Position numbers and translations under genes: made by a program | From: Neobacillus mesonae | Lineage (GTDB): Bacteria > Bacillota > Bacilli > Paenibacillales > Paenibacillaceae | NCBI GenBank assembly: GCA_023715865.1 | Contig: JAMBOW010000001.1 | Location: 2,480,001 to 2,544,000 of the forward strand | Direction of reading: 5' to 3' | DNA: 64,000 bases | Shown here: one piece after another, positions 8,443 to 17,807 of the stretch | How positions within the stretch are numbered: the stretch's first letter is position 1 | Layout: the number at the start of each line of letters is the position of its first letter | The notes under the pieces: model-generated | The model's input: only the letters and a program-made list of their open reading frames with translations | Database searches by the model: none | What the model was told of the DNA's origin: nothing

Positions 8443-9627
8443 TTAGGATAAAAGAGAGTTTACTCGAGAAATGACTTGACCGGATCTCATGTACACACGC
8501 GGGACCCGATTTGCTACCATACAAACCACTTCGTAGTTAATGGTATCCAGCCAGGAGGCCAGTTCGTCAGCACTAATGGTACTTCCCATCTGCTGACCGA
8601 TGATAACAACCTCTTCACCTGCTTTAATATCTTCCTTCTCTTCAGTTAACGTTTTTAAAGACACCATACACTGATCCATACAGATCGTACCTACGACGGG
8701 AACACGGCGTCCACGTATTAATACTTCTGCCTTACCTGCAAGTAAACGTGAAAATCCATCCGCATAGCCGATAGGAAGGGTTCCAATCTTCTCATCTTTT
8801 GACGAGCAGTATCTTGTTCCATAACTGATCCCCCAATGTTCGGGAACCTCTTTTACATATACAATCTTTGTTTTCAATGTCAGCACTGGGCGCAAGTGGA
8901 CCGCCTCGCGCTCGACTTCATCCGATGGATACAGGCCGTATAGACTAATACCTACCCGAACCATGTCCATGGTCAATGTCGGCGTATCAATGGCAGTTGC
9001 ACTATTCCCCGTATGTATGATTGGGATACTGTAACCCTGATTTCGCAGTGCATTCGCCACATCCATAAATCGCTGGTACTGTTTAAGTGTATAGGATTTA
9101 TCCTTTTCATCTGCTTTTGCAAAATGGGTATATACCCCTTCAAAGTTGACGTAAGACAAACGGCTCAATCGCTGTGCATAGTACTCAGCATCTTCCAAGG
9201 TAAGGACACCCAAGCGGCCCATCCCGCTGTCAATCTTTAAGTGCACCTTCAGAGGACGGCTATCGTCAGATAGTTCAAGAGCTTCAATTGCTTGCAGCAC
9301 CTCTTCACTGAATACAGTTACCGTGATGTGATGCTCGTAAGCGATCTCGATTCCTTCCGGTGGTGTGTAGCCGAGTACAAGGATTGGCGTATGAATGCCA
9401 GCCTGCCTCAACTCAAGCGCTTCATCCAAAAAAGCAACATTAAGATAGTCCACATTCAGTCTTTCCAGCTCTTTTGCAATCTCTACAGCTCCATGTCCAT
9501 AGGCATTGGCTTTCACACACGCACTAAAAAGTACACCCTCCGGCAATGCATTTCGAAAAGCATCAACATTATGTTTTAAATGATCCAAGTTGATTTCAGC
9601 TTGGGTCGGGCGATACTGTACTTGCAC
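8443..9627 (-). CDS. alr: Alanine racemase
   Basis: A 394-residue PLP enzyme that makes D-alanine for peptidoglycan. The N-terminal TIM barrel has the PLP lysine in FSACVKANAYGHG (about residue 39), and the C-terminal beta domain has the catalytic tyrosine in ISYGTRY. The start is GTG 9627 behind GGGAAGGTGA. The order ydcC-like, alr, ndoAI, ndoA is the same as in Bacillus. Confidence 0.96.
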   Translation of the reverse strand: MQVQYRPTQAEINLDHLKHNVDAFRNALPEGVLFSACVKANAYGHGAVEIAKELERLNVDYLNVAFLDEALELRQAGIHTPILVLGYTPPEGIEIAYEHHITVTVFSEEVLQAIEALELSDDSRPLKVHLKIDSGMGRLGVLTLEDAEYYAQRLSRLSYVNFEGVYTHFAKADEKDKSYTLKQYQRFMDVANALRNQGYSIPIIHTGNSATAIDTPTLTMDMVRVGISLYGLYPSDEVEREAVHLRPVLTLKTKIVYVKEVPEHWGISYGTRYCSSKDEKIGTLPIGYADGFSRLLAGKAEVLIRGRRVPVVGTICMDQCMVSLKTLTEEKEDIKAGEEVVIIGQQMGSTISADELASWLDTINYEVVCMVANRVPRVYMRSGQVISRVNSLLS

Positions 9628-9992
9628 CTGCAGTCACCTTCCCTGATTTACAATTCCACTTCCGCAATAAATTCTATGGTATAAAACAGGGAGCCCTACT
9701 GTCAAATACAGGTGTTTCTAAATTTGGGACTTTAATAAACGAGGCTGTATGAAATATCATTACATAGCATTTATGCTCAACATTTCATACCCCTTTTTGC
9801 AAAGCGATTTTTAAGGATATATTGATAACATACCCAATACTTGCGCAGATAAAAATATGTAAGCGTAAACTTAGAAGGTCATCCACGATCCTGAGGGGGA
9901 TATAAGGTAAGAAATCATAGATTCTTAGGCTAAAAAAGAAGCGAACAGCCGTTATTTGCGGAGATGATCCGGAAATAACGGCCTATCCTAAA
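9628..9992. other. Intergenic region between alr and the lipoprotein gene
   Basis: 365 bases without a supported gene. The right end (about 9945-9985) holds a hairpin GCCGTTATTT...AAATAACGGC on the minus strand, with a T run a few bases on, that probably ends the lipoprotein transcript. The remainder presumably carries the alr promoter; I see no convincing -35/-10 pair. Confidence 0.55.
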
Positions 9993-11237
9993 CTATTTAC
10001 CCGTTTGATTCTGCATGGATGCAGCGATCTTTGTCATCTCTGCTTCCGGCAGGTCATCACTTACAATTCTGTACTCCATCCCTTCATCGAACCAGGTCAA
10101 GGTTCTTGGCTGCTCTGTAGTTATCATCCCTATCGTAAATCCAAGGTCCACTGGTGTGGTAACTGCATAAGAAGAGGCGCGGTCCTGAGGTCTAGCTTCT
10201 ATAATGGTATAATTATATGTTCCTTCAAAACGAAGCATTACTGCATAATCATCTTCGGTCTCCATAATAGTCGGTTCGCCCTTGAAGTCTACTCCCTCAG
10301 GGAGATATGTTGGTTCGATGACGCCAAAATCACCAAGCTCAGGTGCCTCAATTGCTTCAGCTCCCGTTGTTTCATCGATGCTCTCCGGTACTACGGCTGG
10401 ATCCCCTCCTGGTGCTAGCTCACTTCCTACTTCATTGCCAGGAACGTTTGCTTCTGGTGCTTCGGTTCCCGAACCTGTATCCCCTTCCCCATTACCCGTA
10501 CTGTTCTCAGGATTGGTAACCTCTTCGTTCACTTCCGGAATCAATTCGCCGCTTTCACCCGGAGCAGCATTTGTCCCCTCAGCAGGTGTCTGGCCTTCTC
10601 CCGTATTTACAGACATGTTTCTTTGCATATCAAACGCTTCTTTTTCAAATTTCTTGCCAAACTCGAAGCTGTCAAATTTCACATCAACGACAACTTTCGC
10701 ATTGGAGTCTGATACAGACACCTGCTTCGGTGCATAATCCGCTTTGTTCAGCCAAATTTTCTGGCGCACCAGCGAATGGGTATTGTAATTGGCAGCTACA
10801 TCAAATACATAACTTTCTTCTTCATCAACAAATTGCCGTGTATTGTCTCCGATAATGCTGCGAACCAAAGTTTCATACAGATATACCTGGCCTTGGTTAT
10901 CCGGCCAATCACTTTGGAAGCGGAAGCTTTTGTTCAAGCTTGGCGTGAGTACGAATACACCGTCGTCATTACGCAGTACAATTTGTGTGATATCCTTCTT
11001 GGCATTGGTTAGGGCAATACGATAATAGGAAGGTTTTTGGTGCCATACTTCAACCTTGTACTCTTGAGGCGTCTCTCCGGAATAGAGAGTCATCACACCC
11101 GAACCCTGATAACTTTCAAGACCACCCACGACTTCATTTAAATCCTTGACTACTGAATCTGCATCCTTTGGTCCACAAGCCGCAAGCAGACCTGAAAAGC
11201 ACAGAACCATGGCTAGAACCCATGATATCCGGCGCAT
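9993..11237 (-). CDS. YdcC-like lipoprotein with DUF4367-type domain
   Basis: A 414-residue lipoprotein. The start MRRISWVLAM (11237) has AAAGGGG upstream; the signal peptide ends in the lipobox LLAAC. The N-terminal half resembles LolA/YdcC-type lipoprotein carriers (YQGSGVMTLYSGE...YEVEVWHQKPSYYRIAL form). A linker rich in Gly, Pro, Glu and Ala (about residues 220-300) follows, then a C-terminal domain resembling DUF4367 (TYLPEGVDF...TWFDEGMEYRIVSDDLPEAE). B. subtilis ydcC is a sporulation-associated gene immediately upstream of alr, as here. Its biochemical role is not known. Confidence 0.82.
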   Translation of the reverse strand: MRRISWVLAMVLCFSGLLAACGPKDADSVVKDLNEVVGGLESYQGSGVMTLYSGETPQEYKVEVWHQKPSYYRIALTNAKKDITQIVLRNDDGVFVLTPSLNKSFRFQSDWPDNQGQVYLYETLVRSIIGDNTRQFVDEEESYVFDVAANYNTHSLVRQKIWLNKADYAPKQVSVSDSNAKVVVDVKFDSFEFGKKFEKEAFDMQRNMSVNTGEGQTPAEGTNAAPGESGELIPEVNEEVTNPENSTGNGEGDTGSGTEAPEANVPGNEVGSELAPGGDPAVVPESIDETTGAEAIEAPELGDFGVIEPTYLPEGVDFKGEPTIMETEDDYAVMLRFEGTYNYTIIEARPQDRASSYAVTTPVDLGFTIGMITTEQPRTLTWFDEGMEYRIVSDDLPEAEMTKIAASMQNQTGK

Positions 11238-11343
11238 GACATCATCCCCTTTAACACTGATTTCAACTGATTGATACATGTCTATGAGGGACTTGTTCGA
11301 TTTATGCAGACTGGCCTGACAAGCATGAAACATATTTTACAAT

Positions 11344-11369
11344 CAAAAAAAAGAGCCCTCGCGGGCCCT
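11344..11369 (-). terminator. Intrinsic terminator after the gbsR-like gene
   Basis: On the minus strand AGGGCCC-GCGA-GGGCTCT is followed by an eight-T run. Confidence 0.88.
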
Positions 11370-11376
11370 TTGTATG

Positions 11377-11943
11377 CTACTTATCCATGTCTTCTTCCTT
11401 TGGTACTAAATCAAAGATCTTTTCCGATTCCATCGTATCAATGAGACGATTCAGCCATTTGTAATAAGCTACAGCTGTCTTCATTTTCTCCATATCCTGG
11501 GTAAGCGCTTCTTTAAGAAGCTCATCGTCCTGATTTGCTTGCAGCATACGATCTATTTCTTCAATAGCTTTTTTGAAAGAGAGGAGATTACTTTCTGCTG
11601 CCTTCCTCCATTTAATCGCAAAGTAGTCTGTAAACGTTTGATGCCAATCGTACTCTACCTCATATTGATCTTTGCGCGAGCCTTTGCTCCATACCTTATT
11701 CACCATTTTTAAATCCAGGAGATTACGTACTCCCGTACTCATGCTGGTCTTGCTCATTTCCATCTCCCGGCCCATTTCATCCAGTGTCATGGGCTTGTCA
11801 GCGAAGAAGAGCAATCCATACAAGTGTCCGGAAGATGAGCTCAGACCGTACAAATCCATATTTCTACCCACAGTTTGAATGACACGCTTGCGAATATTCA
11901 TTATTTTCTCTTGCTGTTGTTCATTTAATTGGTCCAAGCTCAT
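11377..11943 (-). CDS. GbsR/MarR family transcriptional regulator
   Basis: A 188-residue winged-helix protein of the GbsR family (MTLDEMGREMEMSKTSMSTGVRNL is the HTH region, then the wing, then a long helical C-terminus). In Bacillus, GbsR and OpcR repress choline and glycine betaine import genes. It is divergent from an OpuA-type transporter, so it most likely controls that operon through the 411-base region between them. The start has GGGAGG nine bases upstream. Whether it binds choline cannot be read from the sequence. Confidence 0.86.
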   Translation of the reverse strand: MSLDQLNEQQQEKIMNIRKRVIQTVGRNMDLYGLSSSSGHLYGLLFFADKPMTLDEMGREMEMSKTSMSTGVRNLLDLKMVNKVWSKGSRKDQYEVEYDWHQTFTDYFAIKWRKAAESNLLSFKKAIEEIDRMLQANQDDELLKEALTQDMEKMKTAVAYYKWLNRLIDTMESEKIFDLVPKEEDMDK

Positions 11944-12354
11944 GCTTGCAACCTCCCATTCTAAATCTTCAGGTGTCTAAAATTTAATTAAGATTATAAG
12001 TGTTATGTTTCACCGTCATAAACCGAATTCATTCAGGACAATATAAAGGCAATCTCAAACTTTAATAAGAAACGATCAGTTTGCGAGTTTGTAAACAACA
12101 TGATCTATTTTAGAAAAAGAAAATTGAAAAGTAAAGAAACCTTCGCCCTAGATCAAGGACGAAAAACGCTGTTTCTCCTAGTCATATCAGCATTTTTAAC
12201 TTTGTACAGTTTTTTCTGTATAAACTTTATGTACTGAATGTTCGTTTGAAATTATATAATTAATTTGTTACACTTGCAAAGGCTTATGTTCAAAAGCAAG
12301 ATCTAAGAGTCTGTCCAGGGCTCTGACAAAGCTTAAAAATAAAGGAGTGTACCT
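11944..12354. promoter_or_regulatory. Divergent control region between gbsR-like gene and opuAA
   Basis: 411 bases with no gene. A perfect inverted repeat TACAG-TTTTTT-CTGTA lies at 12205-12220 and a TATAAT hexamer at 12255-12260, which could be the opuAA -10. A second imperfect palindrome (TTTGCGAGTTTGTAAA) lies near 12080. These are candidate operators for the GbsR-type protein. The opuAA ribosome binding site is AAAGGAG. Confidence 0.55.
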
Positions 12355-13560
12355 ATGACCATTCTGGAAGTCAGAAACGTCAGCAAGCTGTTTGGTCCTG
12401 GCGCAAGCGAGGGCGCAAAGCTTCTCAGTCAGGGCTGGGATAAGAAACGGCTGGCCAAAGAAAAAGGAATCACTGTCGGTGTAAATCAAGTGAACATGGA
12501 GATTAAGCAGGGAGAAATCTTTGTGATCATGGGCTTGTCCGGCAGCGGGAAGTCCACCCTTGTCCGAATGCTAAATCGCTTGATTGAACCAACCTCCGGA
12601 GAAATCCTTGTACATGGTAAGGATCTTCGTAAGATGAACAAAGAACAACTCCGTGAAGTTAGAAGAAAAACGATCAGCATGGTGTTCCAGAGCTTCGCGC
12701 TTCTGCCGCACCGTACTGTTCTCGATAATGTGGAGTATGGACTTGAAATCCAAAAAGTCGATAAATCCATCCGTACTGAAAAAGCCAAAGAGGCCTTAGC
12801 GCTTGTTGGCCTTAAGGGCTGGGAAGAGAAATTGCCAAGTGAGTTGAGCGGCGGTATGCAGCAGCGTGTAGGTCTGGCCAGAGCTCTAGCCAATGATCCT
12901 GAAGTCATGCTGATGGATGAAGCCTTTAGTGCACTTGATCCTCTCATTCGCCGGGACATGCAGGATGAATTGCTTGAGCTTCAAGAGCGGATGAAGAAGA
13001 CGATTGTCTTTATTACTCACGATTTGGATGAGGCGCTTCGCATCGGGGATCGCATTGCCCTCATGAAAGACGGGGCCGTAGAACAAATCGGTACACCGGA
13101 AGAAATCATGATTCAGCCAGCTAACTCGTTTGTAGCTAGGTTCGTTGAGGATGTCGATCTATCCAAGGTCCTGACTGCATCCCATGTGATGCGCAGACCC
13201 GAAACGATTACACTTGACCGCGGACCGCGTGTTGCGCTGGAGCTTATGCGTGAACGAGGTATATCTAATCTGTTTGTTATCGACCGCTCGAAGAAGCTTC
13301 TTGGTGTCATTACGGCAGAAGATGCTGCCAGAGCATCCAAGGAAGGGCAAACGATTCAGGATATCCTGATTACCGATGGACCTCAGGTACCGCCGGATAC
13401 ATTAATGAATGAACTATTTGAAATTACAAGCTCTGCCAAGGTTCCACTCGCTGTTGTTAATGAGAATGGAAGATTGGAAGGGGTTATCGTCAGAGGCGCA
13501 CTGCTTGGAGCCCTAGGCGGCGAAGTAACTGCAACAAGGGAGGAATCAACGAATGCCTAA
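12355..13560 (+). CDS. opuAA: Glycine betaine ABC transporter ATP-binding protein OpuAA
   Basis: A 401-residue ATPase of the QAT/OpuA class. It has Walker A GLSGSGKST near residue 60, Q-loop SFALLPHRTV, signature LSGGMQQR and Walker B VMLMDEAF. The C-terminus carries two CBS domains (about residues 280-385), which in OpuA sense ionic strength or c-di-AMP. It energises import of the osmoprotectant. The next gene overlaps its last 8 bases, so the two are translationally coupled. Confidence 0.95.
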   Translation: MTILEVRNVSKLFGPGASEGAKLLSQGWDKKRLAKEKGITVGVNQVNMEIKQGEIFVIMGLSGSGKSTLVRMLNRLIEPTSGEILVHGKDLRKMNKEQLREVRRKTISMVFQSFALLPHRTVLDNVEYGLEIQKVDKSIRTEKAKEALALVGLKGWEEKLPSELSGGMQQRVGLARALANDPEVMLMDEAFSALDPLIRRDMQDELLELQERMKKTIVFITHDLDEALRIGDRIALMKDGAVEQIGTPEEIMIQPANSFVARFVEDVDLSKVLTASHVMRRPETITLDRGPRVALELMRERGISNLFVIDRSKKLLGVITAEDAARASKEGQTIQDILITDGPQVPPDTLMNELFEITSSAKVPLAVVNENGRLEGVIVRGALLGALGGEVTATREESTNA

Positions 13561-15301
13561 GATACCTATAGCGGAGTGGATTGATGCCATTGTTGATTGG
13601 CTGAATGTATCGATCTCCGGATTCTTCCAACTTATCTCGACCATCATTGAAAGTGTTGTTGGATTTTTCTCAGGGTTATTTATGCTTCCCCACCCTATTC
13701 TGTTCATTATCATTATAGGTTTGCTTGCTTACTTGCTTGGCAAATGGAAGCTTGCCCTGTTTACCGTACTGGGCTTCTTGCTCATATATAACCTAGGTTA
13801 CTGGCCGCAGTCCATGGATACACTTGGTCTTGTCGTTACCTCGGGTATTGTATCGATTGTTTTAGGGGTTCCTCTTGGAATTCTGTCAGCTTACAGCCGT
13901 TCTGTCGAACGGATCGTTACACCGATATTGGACCTGATGCAGACGATGCCTGCCTTTGTATACCTGCTGCCAGCGGTAACATTCTTCAGTCTAGGCGTTG
14001 TACCGGGTGTTATTGCTTCTGTTATCTTCTCCATACCGCCTACGATTCGAATGACACATCTCGGTATTCGTCAAGTATCGAAGGAGCTGGTTGAGGCTGC
14101 CGATGCTTTTGGATCTACGTCAGGACAAAAGCTGTTTAAAGTGCAGCTTCCGCTTGCCATGCCTACATTGATGAGCGGTGTGAACCAAACCATTATGCTG
14201 TCACTGTCCATGGTTGTTATTGCATCCATGATCGGTGCGCAAGGGATTGGTGCGGAAGTCTACCGTGCAGTTGGTCAGCTTCAAATCGGTAAGGGCTTCG
14301 AGGCTGGTCTCGTTGTCGTTGTTCTTGCAATTGTACTGGATCGCTTTACACAAAATCTGGTGGGCAGACCCGGTCAAAGAAAGAAAAGCCGTCTTACTTC
14401 CAAACAACGTGTATGGATTGGTTCAGCCGCAGCAGCTATAGTACTCATTGCTGGATTTTCCCAATATTTCGTTGGTAACTCCAATACTGGCGGAGTATCG
14501 GCTGATGGTAGTGTTGGCCAAGAAGTAAACTATCAAATCATCGGAATTGACCCGGGTGCCGGAATCATGGCCTCCACTAAGAAGGCTATGGAAGATTATG
14601 AGCTTACGGATTGGACCCTGGTTGAGGGTTCCGGTTCAGCGATGACAGCGATGCTGGAAAAAGCAATCCGAAATGAGCAGCCGATTATCATCACGGGCTG
14701 GACACCGCACTGGATGTTTAACAAGTATGATCTGAAATACTTAGAAGATCCAAAAAAATCCTACGGTGAAGCCGAGGAGATTCATACCATTTCTCGTAAA
14801 GGTCTCAAGGAAGATCAACCGACTGCATATGAGTTCCTGAATCGATTCCAGTGGACTCCTGAAGAGATGGGCGAAATAATGATCGCCATTCAAGATGGCA
14901 CTTCTGCCGAACAAGCTGCAGCTGACTGGGCTGAAGCCCATCCGGATCGAGTGAATGAATGGATTAACGGACTATCTCCTGTTAATGGGGAATCCATTAA
15001 ACTCAGCTATGTTGCTTGGGACTCTGAAATTGCAAGTACTAATCTCGTAGCGTACATTCTTTCGGAGAAGCTGGGCTACAACGTCACTTCTCTTCAGGTC
15101 GAAATGGGACCTATGTGGCAGGGTGTGGCCAGCGGAGATGTGGATGCTTCACTTGCCGCATGGCTGCCGGTTACCTCAGCTTCTTATTTAGAAAAATACA
15201 AAGATCAAATCGATGATCTAGGTATTAACTTGGAAGGTGCTAAGACAGGATTAACCGTACCTGCCTATATGGACATTAATTCCATTGAAGACTTGAAATA
15301 A
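13553..15301 (+). CDS. Glycine betaine permease fused to substrate-binding protein (OpuAB-AC)
   Basis: A 582-residue fusion. The N-terminal 270 residues are a BPD_transp_1 permease with about six membrane helices and an EAA-like loop (LVEAADAFGSTSGQKLFKVQ). One further hydrophobic segment (about residues 287-305) anchors an external OpuAC-type binding domain. That domain has aromatic-box tryptophans (WTLVEGSG, GWTPHWMF). B. subtilis has separate opuAB and opuAC genes; the fusion resembles Lactococcus OpuABC. With OpuAA it makes a complete importer for glycine betaine under osmotic stress. Confidence 0.93.
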   Translation: MPKIPIAEWIDAIVDWLNVSISGFFQLISTIIESVVGFFSGLFMLPHPILFIIIIGLLAYLLGKWKLALFTVLGFLLIYNLGYWPQSMDTLGLVVTSGIVSIVLGVPLGILSAYSRSVERIVTPILDLMQTMPAFVYLLPAVTFFSLGVVPGVIASVIFSIPPTIRMTHLGIRQVSKELVEAADAFGSTSGQKLFKVQLPLAMPTLMSGVNQTIMLSLSMVVIASMIGAQGIGAEVYRAVGQLQIGKGFEAGLVVVVLAIVLDRFTQNLVGRPGQRKKSRLTSKQRVWIGSAAAAIVLIAGFSQYFVGNSNTGGVSADGSVGQEVNYQIIGIDPGAGIMASTKKAMEDYELTDWTLVEGSGSAMTAMLEKAIRNEQPIIITGWTPHWMFNKYDLKYLEDPKKSYGEAEEIHTISRKGLKEDQPTAYEFLNRFQWTPEEMGEIMIAIQDGTSAEQAAADWAEAHPDRVNEWINGLSPVNGESIKLSYVAWDSEIASTNLVAYILSEKLGYNVTSLQVEMGPMWQGVASGDVDASLAAWLPVTSASYLEKYKDQIDDLGINLEGAKTGLTVPAYMDINSIEDLK

Positions 15302-15310
15302 AAGATAAAA

Positions 15311-15350
15311 AAGCCGCAATGAGCTAGGTTTTCCTAGATCATTGCGGCTT
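15311..15350. terminator. Intrinsic terminator after the opuA operon
   Basis: A 12-bp stem AAGCCGCAATGA / TCATTGCGGCTT is flanked by an A run on the left and TTTACTTTTT on the right, so it can act on both strands. Confidence 0.9.
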
Positions 15351-15382
15351 TACTTTTTATCAGCTTAACCTTTAGAGCAGAG

Positions 15383-15664
15383 CTATTTGTCTACATTTGA
15401 ACCTCTGGCGTTTCTTGTCTGTTTAATCACTTGATGTCCATATACAGAAAATGCACCGGCGAGAATTCCTTGAATAACCGAGTCAGGTGACCAGCCGAGC
15501 ATCCATACGCTTAAACCGACAGCAACGACAACAACAACATATACGATGGTCCAATCCGGAAAGGATGGAGTGGATTTAAGAATATATCCAACCACCCAGC
15601 AGGCTGCCACGACCCCAATAAGCTTCGGATCAATCAGTTCCCATATTACACTCCAATCCACCAA
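15383..15664 (-). CDS. Phage-type holin, orphan copy in the host region
   Basis: A 93-residue membrane protein with about three hydrophobic segments. It is clearly homologous along its length to the prophage holin at 35501-35770: both share the ELIDP-LIGV-AACWV-G segment, PDWTI, and GWS--S-IQGIL-AF-VYG. There is no lysin or other phage gene beside it. It could be a prophage remnant or a holin-like protein used by the host. It is preceded by an AGGAG-like site and bounded by terminators. Confidence 0.85.
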   Translation of the reverse strand: MVDWSVIWELIDPKLIGVVAACWVVGYILKSTPSFPDWTIVYVVVVVAVGLSVWMLGWSPDSVIQGILAGAFSVYGHQVIKQTRNARGSNVDK

Positions 15665-15765
15665 GCGATACTCCTCTCAACAATAAGATGTACTAGTTAT
15701 ATATGTGGATATATGTTGAAAAAGTACAGGCAGCTAGAAGGATGGTGGATTAAAGGAACTGAACA

Positions 15766-15807
15766 AAAAGAAGCCTCCTTCCTTTAAAACTCATGGAAAG
15801 AGGCTTG
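15766..15807 (-). terminator. Intrinsic terminator after the dioxygenase gene
   Basis: On the minus strand GAGGCTT pairs with AAGCCTC, with inner CTTTCC/GGAAGG pairing, followed by TTCTTTTT. Confidence 0.8.
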
Positions 15808-15859
15808 TAATAAACATCATTTGAAAATTCTTATATGAATGAGCAAACTCAATTCTTCT

Positions 15860-16843
15860 TTACTCGTATTCCTTTTCAATCACTTTATTGCTTCGCATGG
15901 TATCAATTGGACGGACATCTTTTTCAATTTGTTCACGGTGAGGTTCTAGGAATGGAGGCAGGGACAGCTTCTCCCCTAATGTCTCGTAAGGTTCATCCCC
16001 CATAAATCCAGGTCCGTCGGTTGCAAATTCAAACAAAATCTGCGGCGTCACTCTTGCGTATAACGATTCAAAGAAGTGACGATCCACGTATCCGGAAGTG
16101 GTAAACCCAAAGCTCCCCATCCGTTCAATCCACTCTTCAAGAACCGCTCGATCCTCTACACGGAAAGCCGCGTGATGAACCGTACCATATCCCTGGCGGG
16201 CAGGAGGCAGCATCGTGTTATGTTCTACGACGACCTGAGCTCCGTTACCTCCCTCACCGACCTCAAACAAGTGAAGCGATCCTTCTTTAGCGATTTCTTT
16301 GAAGAGCAGTACTCGCTCCATTAGTTCTTTAATATAATCAAACTGCGCATGGCGGATAAAGATCGGGCCTAGTCCGGTAATAGCATACTCCAGTGGAATT
16401 GGACCGTTTTGCCATGGCGTACCGGTAGCCACTCCCTCATTATGCTCATCCGAAATAAGCTGGTACTGCTGGTCATCAAAATCGACAAAGGATAACGTCT
16501 GTTTAGCAAACTGCTCTTTAATCCCCGTATGTTTGATGCCAAGACGATCAAATCTTTTTACCCAATAATCAATCGCTGCATCACTCGGCACCCGGAATGA
16601 TGTTTTGTATATCTCGTCATTTCCGTGTGTTCCTTTTGGAATCCCAGGGAAATCGAAGAAGGTCATATCCGTGCCGGCACTTCCTTTGTCATCGGCAAAA
16701 AACAGATGGTACGTCTGAATATCGTCTTGGTTGACGGTTTTCTTAACGAGACGCATACCCAGAACATAAGTAAAAAACTCATAGTTCTTCTCAGCGTTGC
16801 TTGTGATTGCAGTGACATGATGGATTCCTTTTAAATGATTCAT
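15860..16843 (-). CDS. Ring-cleaving dioxygenase of the MhqO/glyoxalase family
   Basis: A 327-residue protein made of two vicinal-oxygen-chelate halves. Metal ligands fit the family: His in the N-terminal KGIHHVTAIT, His in GYGTVHHAAFRV and Glu in ILFEFATDGPGF. Bacillus MhqO and MhqA proteins are induced by quinones and hydroquinones and are thought to open hydroquinone rings. The gene is monocistronic. No MhqR-type regulator is adjacent, so the inducer is unproven. Confidence 0.88.
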   Translation of the reverse strand: MNHLKGIHHVTAITSNAEKNYEFFTYVLGMRLVKKTVNQDDIQTYHLFFADDKGSAGTDMTFFDFPGIPKGTHGNDEIYKTSFRVPSDAAIDYWVKRFDRLGIKHTGIKEQFAKQTLSFVDFDDQQYQLISDEHNEGVATGTPWQNGPIPLEYAITGLGPIFIRHAQFDYIKELMERVLLFKEIAKEGSLHLFEVGEGGNGAQVVVEHNTMLPPARQGYGTVHHAAFRVEDRAVLEEWIERMGSFGFTTSGYVDRHFFESLYARVTPQILFEFATDGPGFMGDEPYETLGEKLSLPPFLEPHREQIEKDVRPIDTMRSNKVIEKEYE

Positions 16844-16994
16844 GATCTCATCTCCTCATAGTAATTATCATAATTTAAAGTATTTCAATATTAAGATATT
16901 TTCTTAAAAAGTCATTGGTTGTTTATTTGTTCTGATGGGATTAGTTTATAACTAAACTGATAAATTGTCAAGTCTTTCTCGACAATAATGATGA

Positions 16995-17618
16995 TCATAG
17001 TAAACCACTCGGCTGTACCGGGTACAGCTTTCCTTGAATAGCAAAGGAAACACGTCCTGTCTCCTCGGATACGACAAGAACAAGGCAATCTGTACGCTCT
17101 GTAAGGCCGATCGCTGCACGGTGACGCGTTCCAAGCATCTCCTCTCCCTCGTAGTTCTGCGCAGTAGGATAGATATTTCCAGCGGAGATAATGACATTTT
17201 TGTCGACTACGACCCCGCCGTCATGCAGAGGATTTCCCGGATAGAATATGGCCTCCATTAAAGAAAAAGATAAGATCGCATTGATAGGAATGCCAGAGTG
17301 TACAAGAGGTTTAATGTCGTCCTTTCTTCGAATCGCAATTAATGCACCGTGTCTGCGTTCGGATAAATGCTGGACTGTTGTTGCCAGCGTAGCATAATGA
17401 TCGGTGTACGGCTCTAAGTAAGTTCTCAAATAATACGAAGCGGCAATCGTATGAATTCCACGAAACAGCTGATTCATTTCTTCAAATCGGTTCAGAACAC
17501 AGCATTGATTCTCTTCAATAGTACCGAGAACGCTATGGATTCCGTCTATTAATAAATGCAGCTGGTCATTCAACTGATGCTTCATTTCTGCGGGCAATGC
17601 CGGTTCTTGTGTTTCCAT
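16995..17618 (-). CDS. cdaS: Diadenylate cyclase, sporulation type
   Basis: A 207-residue CdaS-type enzyme that joins two ATP into c-di-AMP. The N-terminal 60 residues form the helical autoinhibitory region typical of CdaS; the DAC domain follows, with the motif LHDGG near residue 133 (DGA in most DAC proteins) and GTRHRAA near residue 165 (RHR). The ATG at 17618 gives the same length as B. subtilis CdaS and follows GGGAGGTG, though the spacing is long; an in-frame ATG at 17639 is the alternative. In Bacillus the gene is expressed in the forespore. Confidence 0.9.
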   Translation of the reverse strand: METQEPALPAEMKHQLNDQLHLLIDGIHSVLGTIEENQCCVLNRFEEMNQLFRGIHTIAASYYLRTYLEPYTDHYATLATTVQHLSERRHGALIAIRRKDDIKPLVHSGIPINAILSFSLMEAIFYPGNPLHDGGVVVDKNVIISAGNIYPTAQNYEGEEMLGTRHRAAIGLTERTDCLVLVVSEETGRVSFAIQGKLYPVQPSGLL

Positions 17619-17722
17619 ATCTGCAATTACACCTCCCATTCATACCTTTTAACCTTTCTAAATTTCCCCAAAAGGCTGAAAGATTATGCACCGCAATATT
17701 CGAACTGCGTTCAGTAATCAAT

Positions 17723-17770
17723 AAAAAAATGCTTACGTATGGCAGCCTGACAGCCCCATGCTCGTAAGCA
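17723..17770 (-). terminator. Intrinsic terminator after the YdhK-like gene
   Basis: The stem TGCTTACG / CGTAAGCA with further inner pairing is followed by seven T on the minus strand. Confidence 0.85.
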
Positions 17771-17807
17771 CTTTTCTTCATTCATCTATAACTCGTCCAC
17801 TTTTGAG

